DNA of 64,000 nt from Gordonia hydrophobica NBRC 16057. Lineage in GTDB: Bacteria; Actinomycetota; Actinomycetes; Mycobacteriales; Mycobacteriaceae. The translations under genes were made by a program, and so were the position numbers. Where the stretch lies: the NCBI RefSeq assembly GCF_001592365.1, contig NZ_BCWU01000009.1:150503-214502 (forward strand), read 5' to 3'. Below are positions 24,362 through 33,617 of this stretch, one piece after another. The notes beneath the pieces are model-generated. The model made no database searches and had not been told where the DNA came from. It saw only the letters and a list, made by a program, of their open reading frames with translations. Position 1 is the first letter of the stretch. Each line of letters opens with the position of its first letter.

Positions 24362-25663
24362 ATGACAAGCAATGTTGATGCTTCGAACCCCGATCTGGTC
24401 ACTGTCGACGTCCCGACTCACTGGTACAACCTGGCCGCAGAACTCGACGAGCCGATCCCGCCGCACCTGCATCCCGGCACCAAGGAGCCGGTGGGTCCGG
24501 ACGATCTCGCGGCGCTGTTCCCGGCCGGTCTGATCGCGCAGGAGGTCTCCACCGAGGCCTACATCGAGATCCCGGAGCCGGTCCGCGAGATCTACCGGAT
24601 GTGGCGGCCGTCGCCGCTCTTCCGCGCCCGCCGGTTCGAAGAGGCGCTGAACACCCGCGCGCACATCTATGTGAAGTACGAGGGCGTGAGCCCCGTCGGC
24701 AGCCACAAGACGAATTCGGCTGTGGCGCAGGCCTATTACAACAGCATCGACGGCGTCAAGAAGCTGACGACCGAAACCGGTGCCGGCCAGTGGGGCAGTG
24801 CGCTCGCCTTCGCCGGCGCCCAGTTCGGGATCGACGTCGAAGTGTGGCAGGTCCGCGCGTCGTACGATTCGAAGCCCTACCGCGGCTTCCTGATCCGCAC
24901 CTACGGTGGCACGTTGCACCCCAGCCCGTCCGACCTCACCGAAGCGGGCCGCGCCATGCTCGCCAAGGATCCGAACACCACCGGCAGCCTCGGCATGGCC
25001 GTGTCGGAGGCCGTCGAGGTGGCCGCGCAGAACGACGACACCCGCTACGCACTCGGCAGCGTCCTCAACCACGTCGTGCTTCACCAGAGCGTGATCGGCC
25101 AGGAAGCCGTCGAGCAGTTGTACGCCGTCGAGCCGGGCGGTGCCGATGTGGTCTTCGGTTGCGCCGGAGGCGGATCCAACCTCGGGGGCCTCTCGTTCCC
25201 GTTCATTCGCGAGAAGCTGCAGGGGCGGTCGACGCCGCGCATCGTCGCCGCCGAGCCGTCGGCCTGCCCGTCCATCACGCAGGGCGAGTACCGCTACGAC
25301 CACGGCGACGTCGCAGGCCTGACTCCGCTGCTCAAGATGCACACCCTCGGCATGGACTTCGTCCCCGACCCGATCCACTCCGGCGGCCTGCGTTACCACG
25401 GCATGGCGCCCGCGCTGAGTCACACGGTGGAGCTCGGGCTGGTCGAGGGCGTTGCTATCGACCAGCACAGCGCGTTCGACGCCGGCATCACCTTCGCGCG
25501 CACCCAGGGCATCGTGCCCGCACCGGAATCGACCCACGCCATCGCCGCCTGCGCCGCACACGTCGCCAACAGCGACAAGGAAGAGGTCGTGGTGATCGGG
25601 CTGTCCGGGCACGGCCAACTCGACTTGCCCGCCTACGCCGAGTTCCTCGACGGCGGCTTCTGA
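24362..25663 (+). CDS. trpB2: TrpB2-type tryptophan synthase beta-like protein
   Basis: A 433-residue PLP enzyme of the TrpB2 group, which forms tryptophan from indole and serine without a tight TrpA partner. The PLP lysine is Lys116 in GSHKTNSA, and the phosphate loop is GCAGGGSNLGGL. The N-terminal extension of ~85 residues and the SPLFRARRFEEAL region are typical for TrpB2. No trp genes are adjacent. Stand-alone TrpB2 proteins are thought to salvage indole or act on serine; which applies here is unknown. The start is 36 bp from the divergent quinone reductase. Confidence 0.9.
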   Translation: MTSNVDASNPDLVTVDVPTHWYNLAAELDEPIPPHLHPGTKEPVGPDDLAALFPAGLIAQEVSTEAYIEIPEPVREIYRMWRPSPLFRARRFEEALNTRAHIYVKYEGVSPVGSHKTNSAVAQAYYNSIDGVKKLTTETGAGQWGSALAFAGAQFGIDVEVWQVRASYDSKPYRGFLIRTYGGTLHPSPSDLTEAGRAMLAKDPNTTGSLGMAVSEAVEVAAQNDDTRYALGSVLNHVVLHQSVIGQEAVEQLYAVEPGGADVVFGCAGGGSNLGGLSFPFIREKLQGRSTPRIVAAEPSACPSITQGEYRYDHGDVAGLTPLLKMHTLGMDFVPDPIHSGGLRYHGMAPALSHTVELGLVEGVAIDQHSAFDAGITFARTQGIVPAPESTHAIAACAAHVANSDKEEVVVIGLSGHGQLDLPAYAEFLDGGF

Positions 25664-25832
25664 GTCAGCGGAATCACGGGCGCCGCGCGCCCCTCCGCCG
25701 GAGTTCAGCGCCGGGTGCCCCCCGCGTGTCGCGAGGATCACTCGATACGGGGAGAATCGAACCGGTAGAACCGAAAACTGGTTGTTGAACCGTGCCGCAC
25801 GCCGAACATGCGGGCGGCGGACAAGGAGAGTC

Positions 25833-27281
25833 ATGGCCGAAGCAGGACAGCACCTCGCACAGATCGGCGTCACCGGTCTGGCAGTGATGGGCTCGAACAT
25901 CGCCCGCAACCTGGCGCGCCACGGGCACACCGTCGCGCTCCACAACCGCAGCATCGGCAAGACCGACGCACTCATCGCCGAGCACGGCGGAGACGGCGAC
26001 TTCATTCGCACCGAGACCACCGCCGAGTTCGTCGCCGCGCTGGAACGCCCGCGCCGCGTCCTCATCATGGTCAAGGCGGGCGACGCCACCGACGCGGTGA
26101 TCAACGAGCTCGCCGATCTCATGGAGCCAGGCGACATCATCATCGACGGCGGAAACTCGCTGTACACCGACACCATTCGTCGCGAAGCGGCGATGGCCGC
26201 CCGCGGCCTCAACTTCGTCGGCGCAGGCATCTCCGGCGGCGAAGAGGGCGCGCTCAACGGCCCGTCGATCATGCCGGGCGGCCCCGCCGAGTCGTACGAG
26301 TCCGTCGGCCCGCTGCTCGAGTCGATCTCCGCGCATGTCGACGGCATCCCCTGCTGCACGCACATCGGTCCCGACGGCTCGGGCCACTTCGTGAAGATGG
26401 TGCACAACGGCATCGAGTACGCCGACATGCAGTTGATCGGCGAGGCCTACGACCTCATGCGCAACGTCCTCGGCATGGAGGTCACCGAGATCGCCGACGT
26501 GTTCCGCGACTGGAACACAGGCGTCCTGGACAGCTACCTCATCGAGATCACCGCCGAGGTCCTCTCGCAGGTCGACGCCGAGACCGGCAAGCCGCTCGTC
26601 GACGTCATCGTCGACGCCGCAGGCCAGAAGGGCACCGGCCGCTGGACCGTCAAGTCCGCGCTCGACCTGGGCATCCCCACCACCGGCATCGCCGAAGCCG
26701 TCTTCGCGCGCGCGCTCTCCAGCTCCACCGAGCAGCGGAAGAACGCCCAGGGGCTCGTCGCAGGCACCGCAGGCGCCCAGACCCCGGAGGACAAGGCCGC
26801 GTTCGTCGAGGACATTCGCAAGGCGCTCTACGCGTCGAAGGTCGTCGCCTACTCGCAGGGCTTCGATCAGATCAAGGCGGGCAGTGAGGAGTACGGCTGG
26901 AACGTGCAGCCCGGCAAGCTCGCCACCATCTGGCGTGGCGGCTGCATCATTCGCGCCAAGTTCCTCGACCGCATCCGCGAGGCGTACGACGAGAACCCGG
27001 AGCTCCCCGCGCTGCTCCTCGCGCCGTACTTCCGCGACGCCGTCGAGACGTCCGTCGAGAGCTGGCGTCGCGTCATCATCACCGCGACCGCTGCGGGCGT
27101 CCCGGTGCCGTCGTTCGCCTCGTCGCTGTCGTACTACGACGCGCTGCGCGCCGAGCGGCTGCCCGCCGCACTGACGCAGGGCCTGCGCGACTACTTCGGC
27201 GCCCACACCTACCTGCGGGTCGACAAGCCCGGCAGCTTCCACACCCTCTGGGGCGGGGACCGCAGCGAGGTGGAGGCGTAG
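25833..27281 (+). CDS. gnd: 6-phosphogluconate dehydrogenase, NADP-type, decarboxylating
   Basis: Converts 6-phosphogluconate to ribulose 5-phosphate with NADP reduction in the oxidative pentose phosphate pathway. At 482 residues it is the long, enteric-like dimeric type (Gnd1-like). The cofactor site is GVTGLAVMGSNIARNLA; GNSLYTDTIRR, the signature VGAGISGGEEGALNGPSIMPGG and the catalytic-lysine segment GHFVKMVHNGIEY are all intact. An AAGGAGAG ribosome site fixes the start. A strong hairpin follows the stop. The 169-bp region before the gene holds no clear leader structure. Confidence 0.96.
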   Translation: MAEAGQHLAQIGVTGLAVMGSNIARNLARHGHTVALHNRSIGKTDALIAEHGGDGDFIRTETTAEFVAALERPRRVLIMVKAGDATDAVINELADLMEPGDIIIDGGNSLYTDTIRREAAMAARGLNFVGAGISGGEEGALNGPSIMPGGPAESYESVGPLLESISAHVDGIPCCTHIGPDGSGHFVKMVHNGIEYADMQLIGEAYDLMRNVLGMEVTEIADVFRDWNTGVLDSYLIEITAEVLSQVDAETGKPLVDVIVDAAGQKGTGRWTVKSALDLGIPTTGIAEAVFARALSSSTEQRKNAQGLVAGTAGAQTPEDKAAFVEDIRKALYASKVVAYSQGFDQIKAGSEEYGWNVQPGKLATIWRGGCIIRAKFLDRIREAYDENPELPALLLAPYFRDAVETSVESWRRVIITATAAGVPVPSFASSLSYYDALRAERLPAALTQGLRDYFGAHTYLRVDKPGSFHTLWGGDRSEVEA

Positions 27282-27303
27282 CGCCGCCAGACACCAGCGT
27301 TCA

Positions 27304-27339
27304 CGGGCCGTCGAGGGAATTTGATCCGTCGACGGCCCG
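27304..27339 (+). terminator. Terminator after gnd
   Basis: CGGGCCGTCGA and TCGACGGCCCG pair in a perfect 11-bp stem around a 14-nt loop, 22 bases after the gnd stop and followed by a T-containing stretch. Confidence 0.75.
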
Positions 27340-27396
27340 CGGTTCTATTGTCTGATTCCTTCCTCGGCATGCGTCGCAGATCGCCGCCATCGAGGT

Positions 27397-27488
27397 CTGC
27401 GGAGAGTGGCGTAGATCTTCTGCAAAGAAGGGCTTAGTAGTCCTGCAGAGTATGGCGTACAAGTACTGCAAAGTGGGGCGTAGGGATA
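27397..27488. repeat. Four abutting 23-bp direct repeats upstream of the AAA ATPase gene
   Basis: Units start at 27397, 27420, 27443 and 27466, exactly 23 bases apart. Each begins CTGC(A/G)(A/G)AG and has GGC(G/T)TA at positions 12-17; the rest is looser. The last unit covers the region from the -35 to the -10 of the downstream promoter. The layout fits cooperative binding of a protein to one face of DNA every two helical turns, for example autorepression. Confidence 0.75.
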
Positions 27489-27492
27489 GAAT
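27487..27492 (+). promoter_or_regulatory. -10 element for a leaderless AAA ATPase mRNA
   Basis: TAGAAT lies eight bases before the ATG at 27501, so transcription would start at or next to the start codon. No ribosome-binding site is present, in agreement with a leaderless message. Confidence 0.55.
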
Positions 27493-27500
27493 CGCCTGGT

Positions 27501-28778
27501 ATGGACACCAGGGACGTCGTGGGGCGCGACTATCGCCCGAGAATCGTGGACGCCGCATTGGTCCGCGCTTTGGAAGCGGCTGGTGCCGTGCTGGTGGAGG
27601 GCGCGCGTGCCACCGGCAAGACCATGACGGCCCTGCATGCTGCCGAGTCGTACGTCTTCATGGACGATCCCGAGCCGCAACAGTTACTCGGAATCGCGCC
27701 GCGTTCCTTACTCTCCGGCGAAGCTCCCCGTCTTTTGGACGAATGGCAGCTCGCACCCGAGTTGTGGAACCTGGTGCGGCGGGAAGTCGACGCAGCCCAG
27801 CTGGCCGGCAGGTTCATCCTGACGGGTTCTGCCGTTCCTGCTGACGACATCACCAGGCACACCGGGGCCGGCCGGTTCCTCAGACTCCGGCAGCGGACCA
27901 TGACATGGTCGGAGAAATTTGACGAGGACCGTGAGCGAGTGAGTGTCGCGGGCCTGTTCGCCGGGCGGACACCATCGACAGTTTTTGATCAAGCAGACGG
28001 CCTCGACGAGGTGATAACTGGAATCCTCACTCCAGGCTTTCCAGCGATGACTGACTTGACCCTTGGACAGTCAGCCGCGCGGCTGCGTGGCTACATCGAC
28101 GATGTGTCCCGTTCCGACGTCAGGCGACTGGCCGACGTCCGTCACGAGCCGGCCGTGATCAGGCAGCTGGTCGTCGCGCTCGCTCGATCGGTGGCTACGG
28201 ATGTCACCCATCGGACGCTCGCATCTGACGTGCGCACTGTGGCGCCGAACATTGACGCCGCAACCGTTAGTCGGTACGTGCACTTGCTCCAACGGCTCTT
28301 TGTCGTCGAGCCCCAGAATCCCTGGGCGCCGGCATTGAGGTCGCGAGCCAGAGTCAGAATGTCGCCGAAGCTGCACTTGGTCGACCCGGCACTCGCTGCA
28401 GCAGCGCTCGGCGCCGGGCCTGCGCATCTCATGTCCGATCTGCAGGGGCTCGGGGTGTTGTTCGAGAGCGCGGTCGTCCACGACCTGACGGTCTTCGCCG
28501 ATGCGTTGGACGGGGAGGTTCGTCACTACCGTGATTCGAACGGTCGGGAGATCGACGCTGTCATCACACTTCCCGACGGGCGGTGGGGCGCTGTCGAAGT
28601 GAAACTCGGTGGCGGTCAGCTGGACATCGGTGTGGCGTCGCTGGATTCGGTAATCTCTCAGATCGACACCGACTCCGTCGGTGAACCGTCATTCCGCCTG
28701 GTCGTCACCGGCACTGGGCCCACCTTGGTGACGGACAACGGGACCGTGACGGCGCCCCTGCGTGCGTTGGCTCCGTAA
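27501..28778 (+). CDS. AAA-family ATPase with DUF4143 / nuclease-like C-terminus
   Basis: A 425-residue protein of the AAA_14 + DUF4143 group, common in accessory regions and of unknown function. Walker A is GARATGKT (34-41), a Walker B-like strand is APRLLDEWQ, and the sensor is RFILTGSAVPADDI. After a helix-turn-helix-like middle part comes the DUF4143 domain, whose end shows a PD-(D/E)xK-like pattern: Asp in GREIDAVI and Glu-x-Lys in AVEVKLGGG. Codon use is less GC-extreme than in gnd or argG, which suggests transfer. It is preceded by four 23-bp repeats and a promoter that leaves no leader. A DNA- or nucleotide-related defence or regulatory role is possible but unproven. Confidence 0.88.
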   Translation: MDTRDVVGRDYRPRIVDAALVRALEAAGAVLVEGARATGKTMTALHAAESYVFMDDPEPQQLLGIAPRSLLSGEAPRLLDEWQLAPELWNLVRREVDAAQLAGRFILTGSAVPADDITRHTGAGRFLRLRQRTMTWSEKFDEDRERVSVAGLFAGRTPSTVFDQADGLDEVITGILTPGFPAMTDLTLGQSAARLRGYIDDVSRSDVRRLADVRHEPAVIRQLVVALARSVATDVTHRTLASDVRTVAPNIDAATVSRYVHLLQRLFVVEPQNPWAPALRSRARVRMSPKLHLVDPALAAAALGAGPAHLMSDLQGLGVLFESAVVHDLTVFADALDGEVRHYRDSNGREIDAVITLPDGRWGAVEVKLGGGQLDIGVASLDSVISQIDTDSVGEPSFRLVVTGTGPTLVTDNGTVTAPLRALAP

Positions 28779-28843
28779 GCGAGTTCCGCCACGGTCGACG
28801 GACCAGTGTGCGACCGGGTTTCGTCAGACGCCGAAGTACTGTT

Positions 28844-30271
<1,428 letters not shown>

Positions 30272-30298
30272 GGCACGCCCTAGCCAGACACTGACGAA

Positions 30299-30328
30299 GC
30301 AGCCCGGACCCGTGAGGGTCCGGGCTGC
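30299..30328 (+). terminator. Terminator after argG
   Basis: GCAGCCCGGACCC and GGGTCCGGGCTGC form a perfect 13-bp stem with loop GTGA, 28 bases after the argG stop. A second palindrome, CTAGGGCACGCCCTAG, overlaps the argG stop codon at 30268-30283. Confidence 0.85.
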
Positions 30329-30463
30329 GTCGCGTTTCACCAGGTTGGCCTGGCGACGAGGTCGGGTCGTCGATCGAGACGACGGTCGCGCAGCAACTCC
30401 ATTACGGCCGCTTCGTCGACCTGGTGTCTGACTGGCCGGGATTCTGACGGCCGGAGAGCGGCG

Positions 30464-31030
30464 CTAAGCGGCCAGCTTCGCTTGTTTGCGCTTCTCGCGA
30501 CGCCTGCCGATGAGATAGAAGTCGGCGGCGATGCCGATCGCGATGCCCACGATCACGCCGATCAACGTGGCGCCGCGGAAGGCGGGCGCGAAGACGTCGA
30601 GGTTGCGACGTCCGATGGTCGCGCCGTTGCCGTCCCCGATCACCACGCCGAGCGTCAGGAGGTTCGGGATCAGAAACGCCAAGGCGATCACGCCGAGGCC
30701 CCAGGAGAGCGCGTTCTTGGGACCGACGCCGATGGAGAGGACGGCGAGCAATCCCAGGATCAGCGGCACTGCGGAGCCGAGGATGCCGAACAGCAGTCCG
30801 TACGATGTTCCGCTCACGAAGCTGCCGTCGATCCGATGCGCCATCGACCGCGCCCACCACTCGGGGAGGAATCGCTGCAGGAAGAAATAGCCGATCACGA
30901 CGATCACGAGGGTGACGACGCCGATGATCACTTTGGTCTTGGTCGAGAGCGTCGGCCAGCGACTCGTCTTGCCCGCATCGTCGGTCGGCTCGGTGAATTC
31001 CGGAGTCACATCGGACGGTTCGCTACTCAT
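30464..31030 (-). CDS. Four-helix membrane protein, unknown
   Basis: A 188-residue protein with an acidic N-terminus (MSSEPSDVTPEFTEPTDDAG) and about four membrane helices, the first at KVIIGVVTLVIVVIGYFFL, ending in a lysine/arginine-rich tail RRREKRKQAK. The middle has the pattern GPKNALSWGLGVIALAFLIPNLLTLG. I do not recognise a family. It is divergent from the 2-oxo-acid hydratase gene and there is a ~190-bp gap to argG on its other side. The ATG at 31030 is preferred over one 18 bases upstream. Confidence 0.75.
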   Translation of the reverse strand: MSSEPSDVTPEFTEPTDDAGKTSRWPTLSTKTKVIIGVVTLVIVVIGYFFLQRFLPEWWARSMAHRIDGSFVSGTSYGLLFGILGSAVPLILGLLAVLSIGVGPKNALSWGLGVIALAFLIPNLLTLGVVIGDGNGATIGRRNLDVFAPAFRGATLIGVIVGIAIGIAADFYLIGRRREKRKQAKLAA

Positions 31031-31102
31031 GTGACAACTCTTGCACAATCGCGCCTCACCGCAAGGGATGTGACGACGGCCGAGCGCAGATTTCGGATGT
31101 CA

Positions 31103-31123
31103 GAATGGTGAGGGACACCATTC
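31103..31123. promoter_or_regulatory. Operator-like palindrome GAATGGTG-N5-CACCATTC
   Basis: A perfect 8-bp inverted repeat with a 5-bp centre, 27 bases before the 2-oxo-acid decarboxylase start. The TGGTG...CACCA core resembles sites of FadR-type GntR regulators. No regulator gene is adjacent. Confidence 0.55.
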
Positions 31124-31150
31124 GGTCACAGTCTGTCGAGAGGTCGAAGA

Positions 31151-31933
31151 ATGACGACATGGAACATCGACAGAGCGGCGACGGTCCTGCTCGACGCGGA
31201 GGACCGACGCGCTGACCGCGAGCCGCTCACGGACGAGTGGCCGGAGCTCGATCTATCGACCGCCTATCGCATCCAGGACGAGACCCTGCGGCGGCGACAG
31301 GAGCGCGGCGAGAAGATCGTCGGTGTCAAACTCGGCCTCACCTCGAAAGCGAAACAGCAGCGGATGGGGATCGACGTCCCGCTCGTGGCGTGGCTGACCG
31401 ACGCCATGATCCTCGATCCCGACGAACCGGTACCCATCGACGAGTTGATTCACCCGCGGGTGGAGCCGGAGATCGTCTTCGTGATGGGTGCCAGGCTGGC
31501 CGGACCGGGCGTCACCGCCGATGAGGCGCGCGCCGCCGTCGCTCAGGTGCACGGTGGTCTCGAGGTGATCGACAGCCGGTACCGCGACTTCCGCTTCACC
31601 CTGCCCGACGTGGTCGCGGACAACTCGTCGTCGGGGAAGTTCGTGATGAACCTCGCCGGACGCCCGGCGGCCGAAGTCGACGCCGTAGCCGAGGCCTGCA
31701 CCCTGTCGCACGGCGGGAAGCAAGTGGCCACAGCGACCGGCGCCGACGTGATGGGCGACCCCGCAGCGGCGCTCGCGCTGGCTGCCAACGTCCTCGCCGA
31801 ACGCGGACTCGCCATTGAACCGGGCTGGATCGTCCTCACCGGTGGCATGACCGACGCCGTTCACCTCGTCGCCGGGGACGTCGTCCGCATCGACTTCGCC
31901 AGTTTGGGTGAGCTGACCATCACGGGAGCGTGA
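31151..31933 (+). CDS. 2-oxo-3-hexenedioate decarboxylase / 2-keto-4-pentenoate hydratase family
   Basis: A 260-residue enzyme of the meta-cleavage pathway family (DmpH/DmpE type, FAA-hydrolase-like fold) acting on 2-oxo-alkenoic acids from aromatic breakdown. Family blocks are GVKLGLTSKAKQQRMGIDVP, the metal-ligand region HPRVEPEIVFVMG, and VIDSRYRDFRFTLPDVVADN. Decarboxylase and hydratase cannot be told apart with certainty; the length and SSSGKFV region lean towards the decarboxylase. No other meta-cleavage genes are near, so it may serve a pathway encoded elsewhere. Behind a clear palindromic operator; convergent with the BadF-type kinase. Confidence 0.87.
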   Translation: MTTWNIDRAATVLLDAEDRRADREPLTDEWPELDLSTAYRIQDETLRRRQERGEKIVGVKLGLTSKAKQQRMGIDVPLVAWLTDAMILDPDEPVPIDELIHPRVEPEIVFVMGARLAGPGVTADEARAAVAQVHGGLEVIDSRYRDFRFTLPDVVADNSSSGKFVMNLAGRPAAEVDAVAEACTLSHGGKQVATATGADVMGDPAAALALAANVLAERGLAIEPGWIVLTGGMTDAVHLVAGDVVRIDFASLGELTITGA

Positions 31934-31943
31934 GGCCGGGCCA

Positions 31944-32960
31944 TCAGCGGTAGCGGCAGACGATCGGCCGGAATCGACGCGGGAGGGCGGTCCAGTCGCC
32001 CGAGCGCGCGGCGAGGCGATGCGCGAGGATCGTCGCCGCATCTGATCCGGAGTCGACCCGATGCCATGCGATCGGGCCGTGTCCGGCGGCGGTCAGCAGT
32101 GTCGACACCCGCGACTCGAACACTTCGCGGAAGAACGGGCTCGACATGACGCCGCCGCACTCCACCGCCCGAAGTGTCGCTGTCGACGGCGCGCGGCGCC
32201 CGAGGGCGCGAGCGGTCAGGTCGGCGAGTGCCTCGGCCTGCGACGTCACAATGCGTGTCGCGGCGGCGTCGCCGCGTTCTGCGGCAGCACAGACGGCGCG
32301 GGCGAAACCCGCGATGCGCGATTTGGTGCCGTCGTCGCTGATGCTGAGTCTGCGGAACGTGGCGATGACCTCCGACTCGGTCGACGCGTCGTAGTGCTCG
32401 GCGAAGCGATCCGACAGCTCGCTCGCGGTACCGACCTCGAGGTGGTGCGCCACCTGACGGATGGCGTCGAGGCCGATCCAGAACGCGGAGCCCTGATCGG
32501 CCGCCACCCAGTCATGGCCGCCGGCCGAGACGATCTCCTGCTCGGACATCCGCACCACGACGTTCGACCCGGTGCCCGCGACCACGACGACGTCGGCGTC
32601 GTGTCCCAGCAACAGGGCGGTCGCGTCGTTCGCGGCCGCGGCGACGACCACGTGTCCGCCGAACGCGGTGCCGAGGACCGCGTCGAACGCGGCGGCATAC
32701 GCGTCGCGGGTGGCCTCGGTGAATCCGGCCGCGGCGACGAAGACGGTGACCGGTGAACCGGCGAGCCCCGCGTTCCGGTAGAACGCCTCGACCTCGCCGA
32801 GGATCTCGCGGAGCGTCGCCGGGATCCGGTCAGGACGCAGGTAGCCGGAGAGCGAAGGGTCGCACTCGAAGCGAGCGTCCTGACCGGGCGCGCCGTCGGA
32901 AGTCAATGCGACGGTGCTGTGCGTACCGCCGGAGTCGACGGCGACGCAGACGTCGGTCAT
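31944..32960 (-). CDS. BadF/BadG-type ATPase, N-acetylglucosamine kinase-like
   Basis: A 338-residue ASKHA-fold kinase. The phosphate-1 loop is VAVDSGGTHSTVAL at the N-terminus, the second is VVVVAGTGSNVVVRM, and the adenosine site is ECGGVMSSPFF. This is the family of N-acetylglucosamine kinases and of activators of dehydratases; no Cys pair for an iron-sulfur cluster is seen, so a sugar kinase is more likely. It starts 22 bp upstream-side of a TerD gene stop on the same strand, so it could belong to the end of the Ter transcription unit. Confidence 0.82.
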   Translation of the reverse strand: MTDVCVAVDSGGTHSTVALTSDGAPGQDARFECDPSLSGYLRPDRIPATLREILGEVEAFYRNAGLAGSPVTVFVAAAGFTEATRDAYAAAFDAVLGTAFGGHVVVAAAANDATALLLGHDADVVVVAGTGSNVVVRMSEQEIVSAGGHDWVAADQGSAFWIGLDAIRQVAHHLEVGTASELSDRFAEHYDASTESEVIATFRRLSISDDGTKSRIAGFARAVCAAAERGDAAATRIVTSQAEALADLTARALGRRAPSTATLRAVECGGVMSSPFFREVFESRVSTLLTAAGHGPIAWHRVDSGSDAATILAHRLAARSGDWTALPRRFRPIVCRYR

Positions 32961-32982
32961 GGGTCGGCCGACCCCGTCGACG

Positions 32983-33561
32983 TCAGCCGACGTTCACCCC
33001 GTAGTCACGGGCGATGCCGCCCAGGCCGGACGCGTAACCCTGACCGATGGCGCGGAACTTCCAGTCGCCGTTGTGCCGGTACAGCTCGCCGAAGACCATT
33101 GCGGTCTCGGTCGACGCGTCCTCGGTGAGGTCGAAGCGCGCGATCTCCTGTCCGGTGGCACGGTTCACGACGCGGATGAACGCGTTGCGGACCTGCCCGA
33201 ACGACTGGCCGCGGGCATCGGCGTCGTAGATCGAGACCGGGAAGACGACGCCCGCGACGTTCGGGGGCAGCGCCATGAGATCGACGTTGATCGACTCGTC
33301 ATCGCCCTCGCCCTCACCGGTCAGGTTGTCGCCGGTGTGCTCCACACTGCCGTCGGGCGACCGCAGGTTGTTGAAGAACACGAAGTGCGCGTCCGACAGC
33401 ACCCGCTGGTCGGCGCCGACGATGAGCGCGCTGCCGTCAAGGTCGAAGTCCGCGCCGGTACTGGTGCGCACGTCCCAGCCGAGTCCGACCGTGACCGCCG
33501 TCAGTCCGGGGGCCTCCTTGGTGAGTGAGACGTTTCCGCCCTTGCTCAAACTGACACTCAT
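32983..33561 (-). CDS. terD: TerD-family protein (calcium-binding stress protein)
   Basis: A 192-residue single TerD domain, a soluble protein of the tellurite-resistance/general-stress family. The two calcium-binding acidic regions are DFDLDGSA and [15 protein letters not shown], and the C-terminal block is [36 protein letters not shown]. It is very close to the TerD at 42623-43198 and is probably a duplicate. It lies between the long double-TerD gene (57 bp away) and the BadF-type kinase. TerD proteins work with TerC at the membrane; metal or redox sensing is the current idea. Confidence 0.95.
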   Translation of the reverse strand: MSVSLSKGGNVSLTKEAPGLTAVTVGLGWDVRTSTGADFDLDGSALIVGADQRVLSDAHFVFFNNLRSPDGSVEHTGDNLTGEGEGDDESINVDLMALPPNVAGVVFPVSIYDADARGQSFGQVRNAFIRVVNRATGQEIARFDLTEDASTETAMVFGELYRHNGDWKFRAIGQGYASGLGGIARDYGVNVG

Positions 33562-33617
33562 GTAGTGCTCCTTTCATATCGATGTTCACGCGGGGTGGAT
33601 CCCCGGGCCGAGTTCGG

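Noticed and set aside
25735..25800. tRNA-like stretch (GGAGAATCGAACC resembling a T-arm in reverse) between trpB2 and gnd.
   Set aside because: No matching acceptor, D- or anticodon stems can be formed on either strand.
24326..26428. A very long antisense open frame continuing upstream of the quinone reductase gene (over 1000 codons in total).
   Set aside because: It runs antisense to trpB2 and gnd in a frame that stays open because of GC-rich codon structure; its protein is low in family signals, while the sense genes are clearly real.
27397..27488. CRISPR-like array.
   Set aside because: The 23-bp units follow one another without spacers and there are no cas genes; they are promoter-associated direct repeats.
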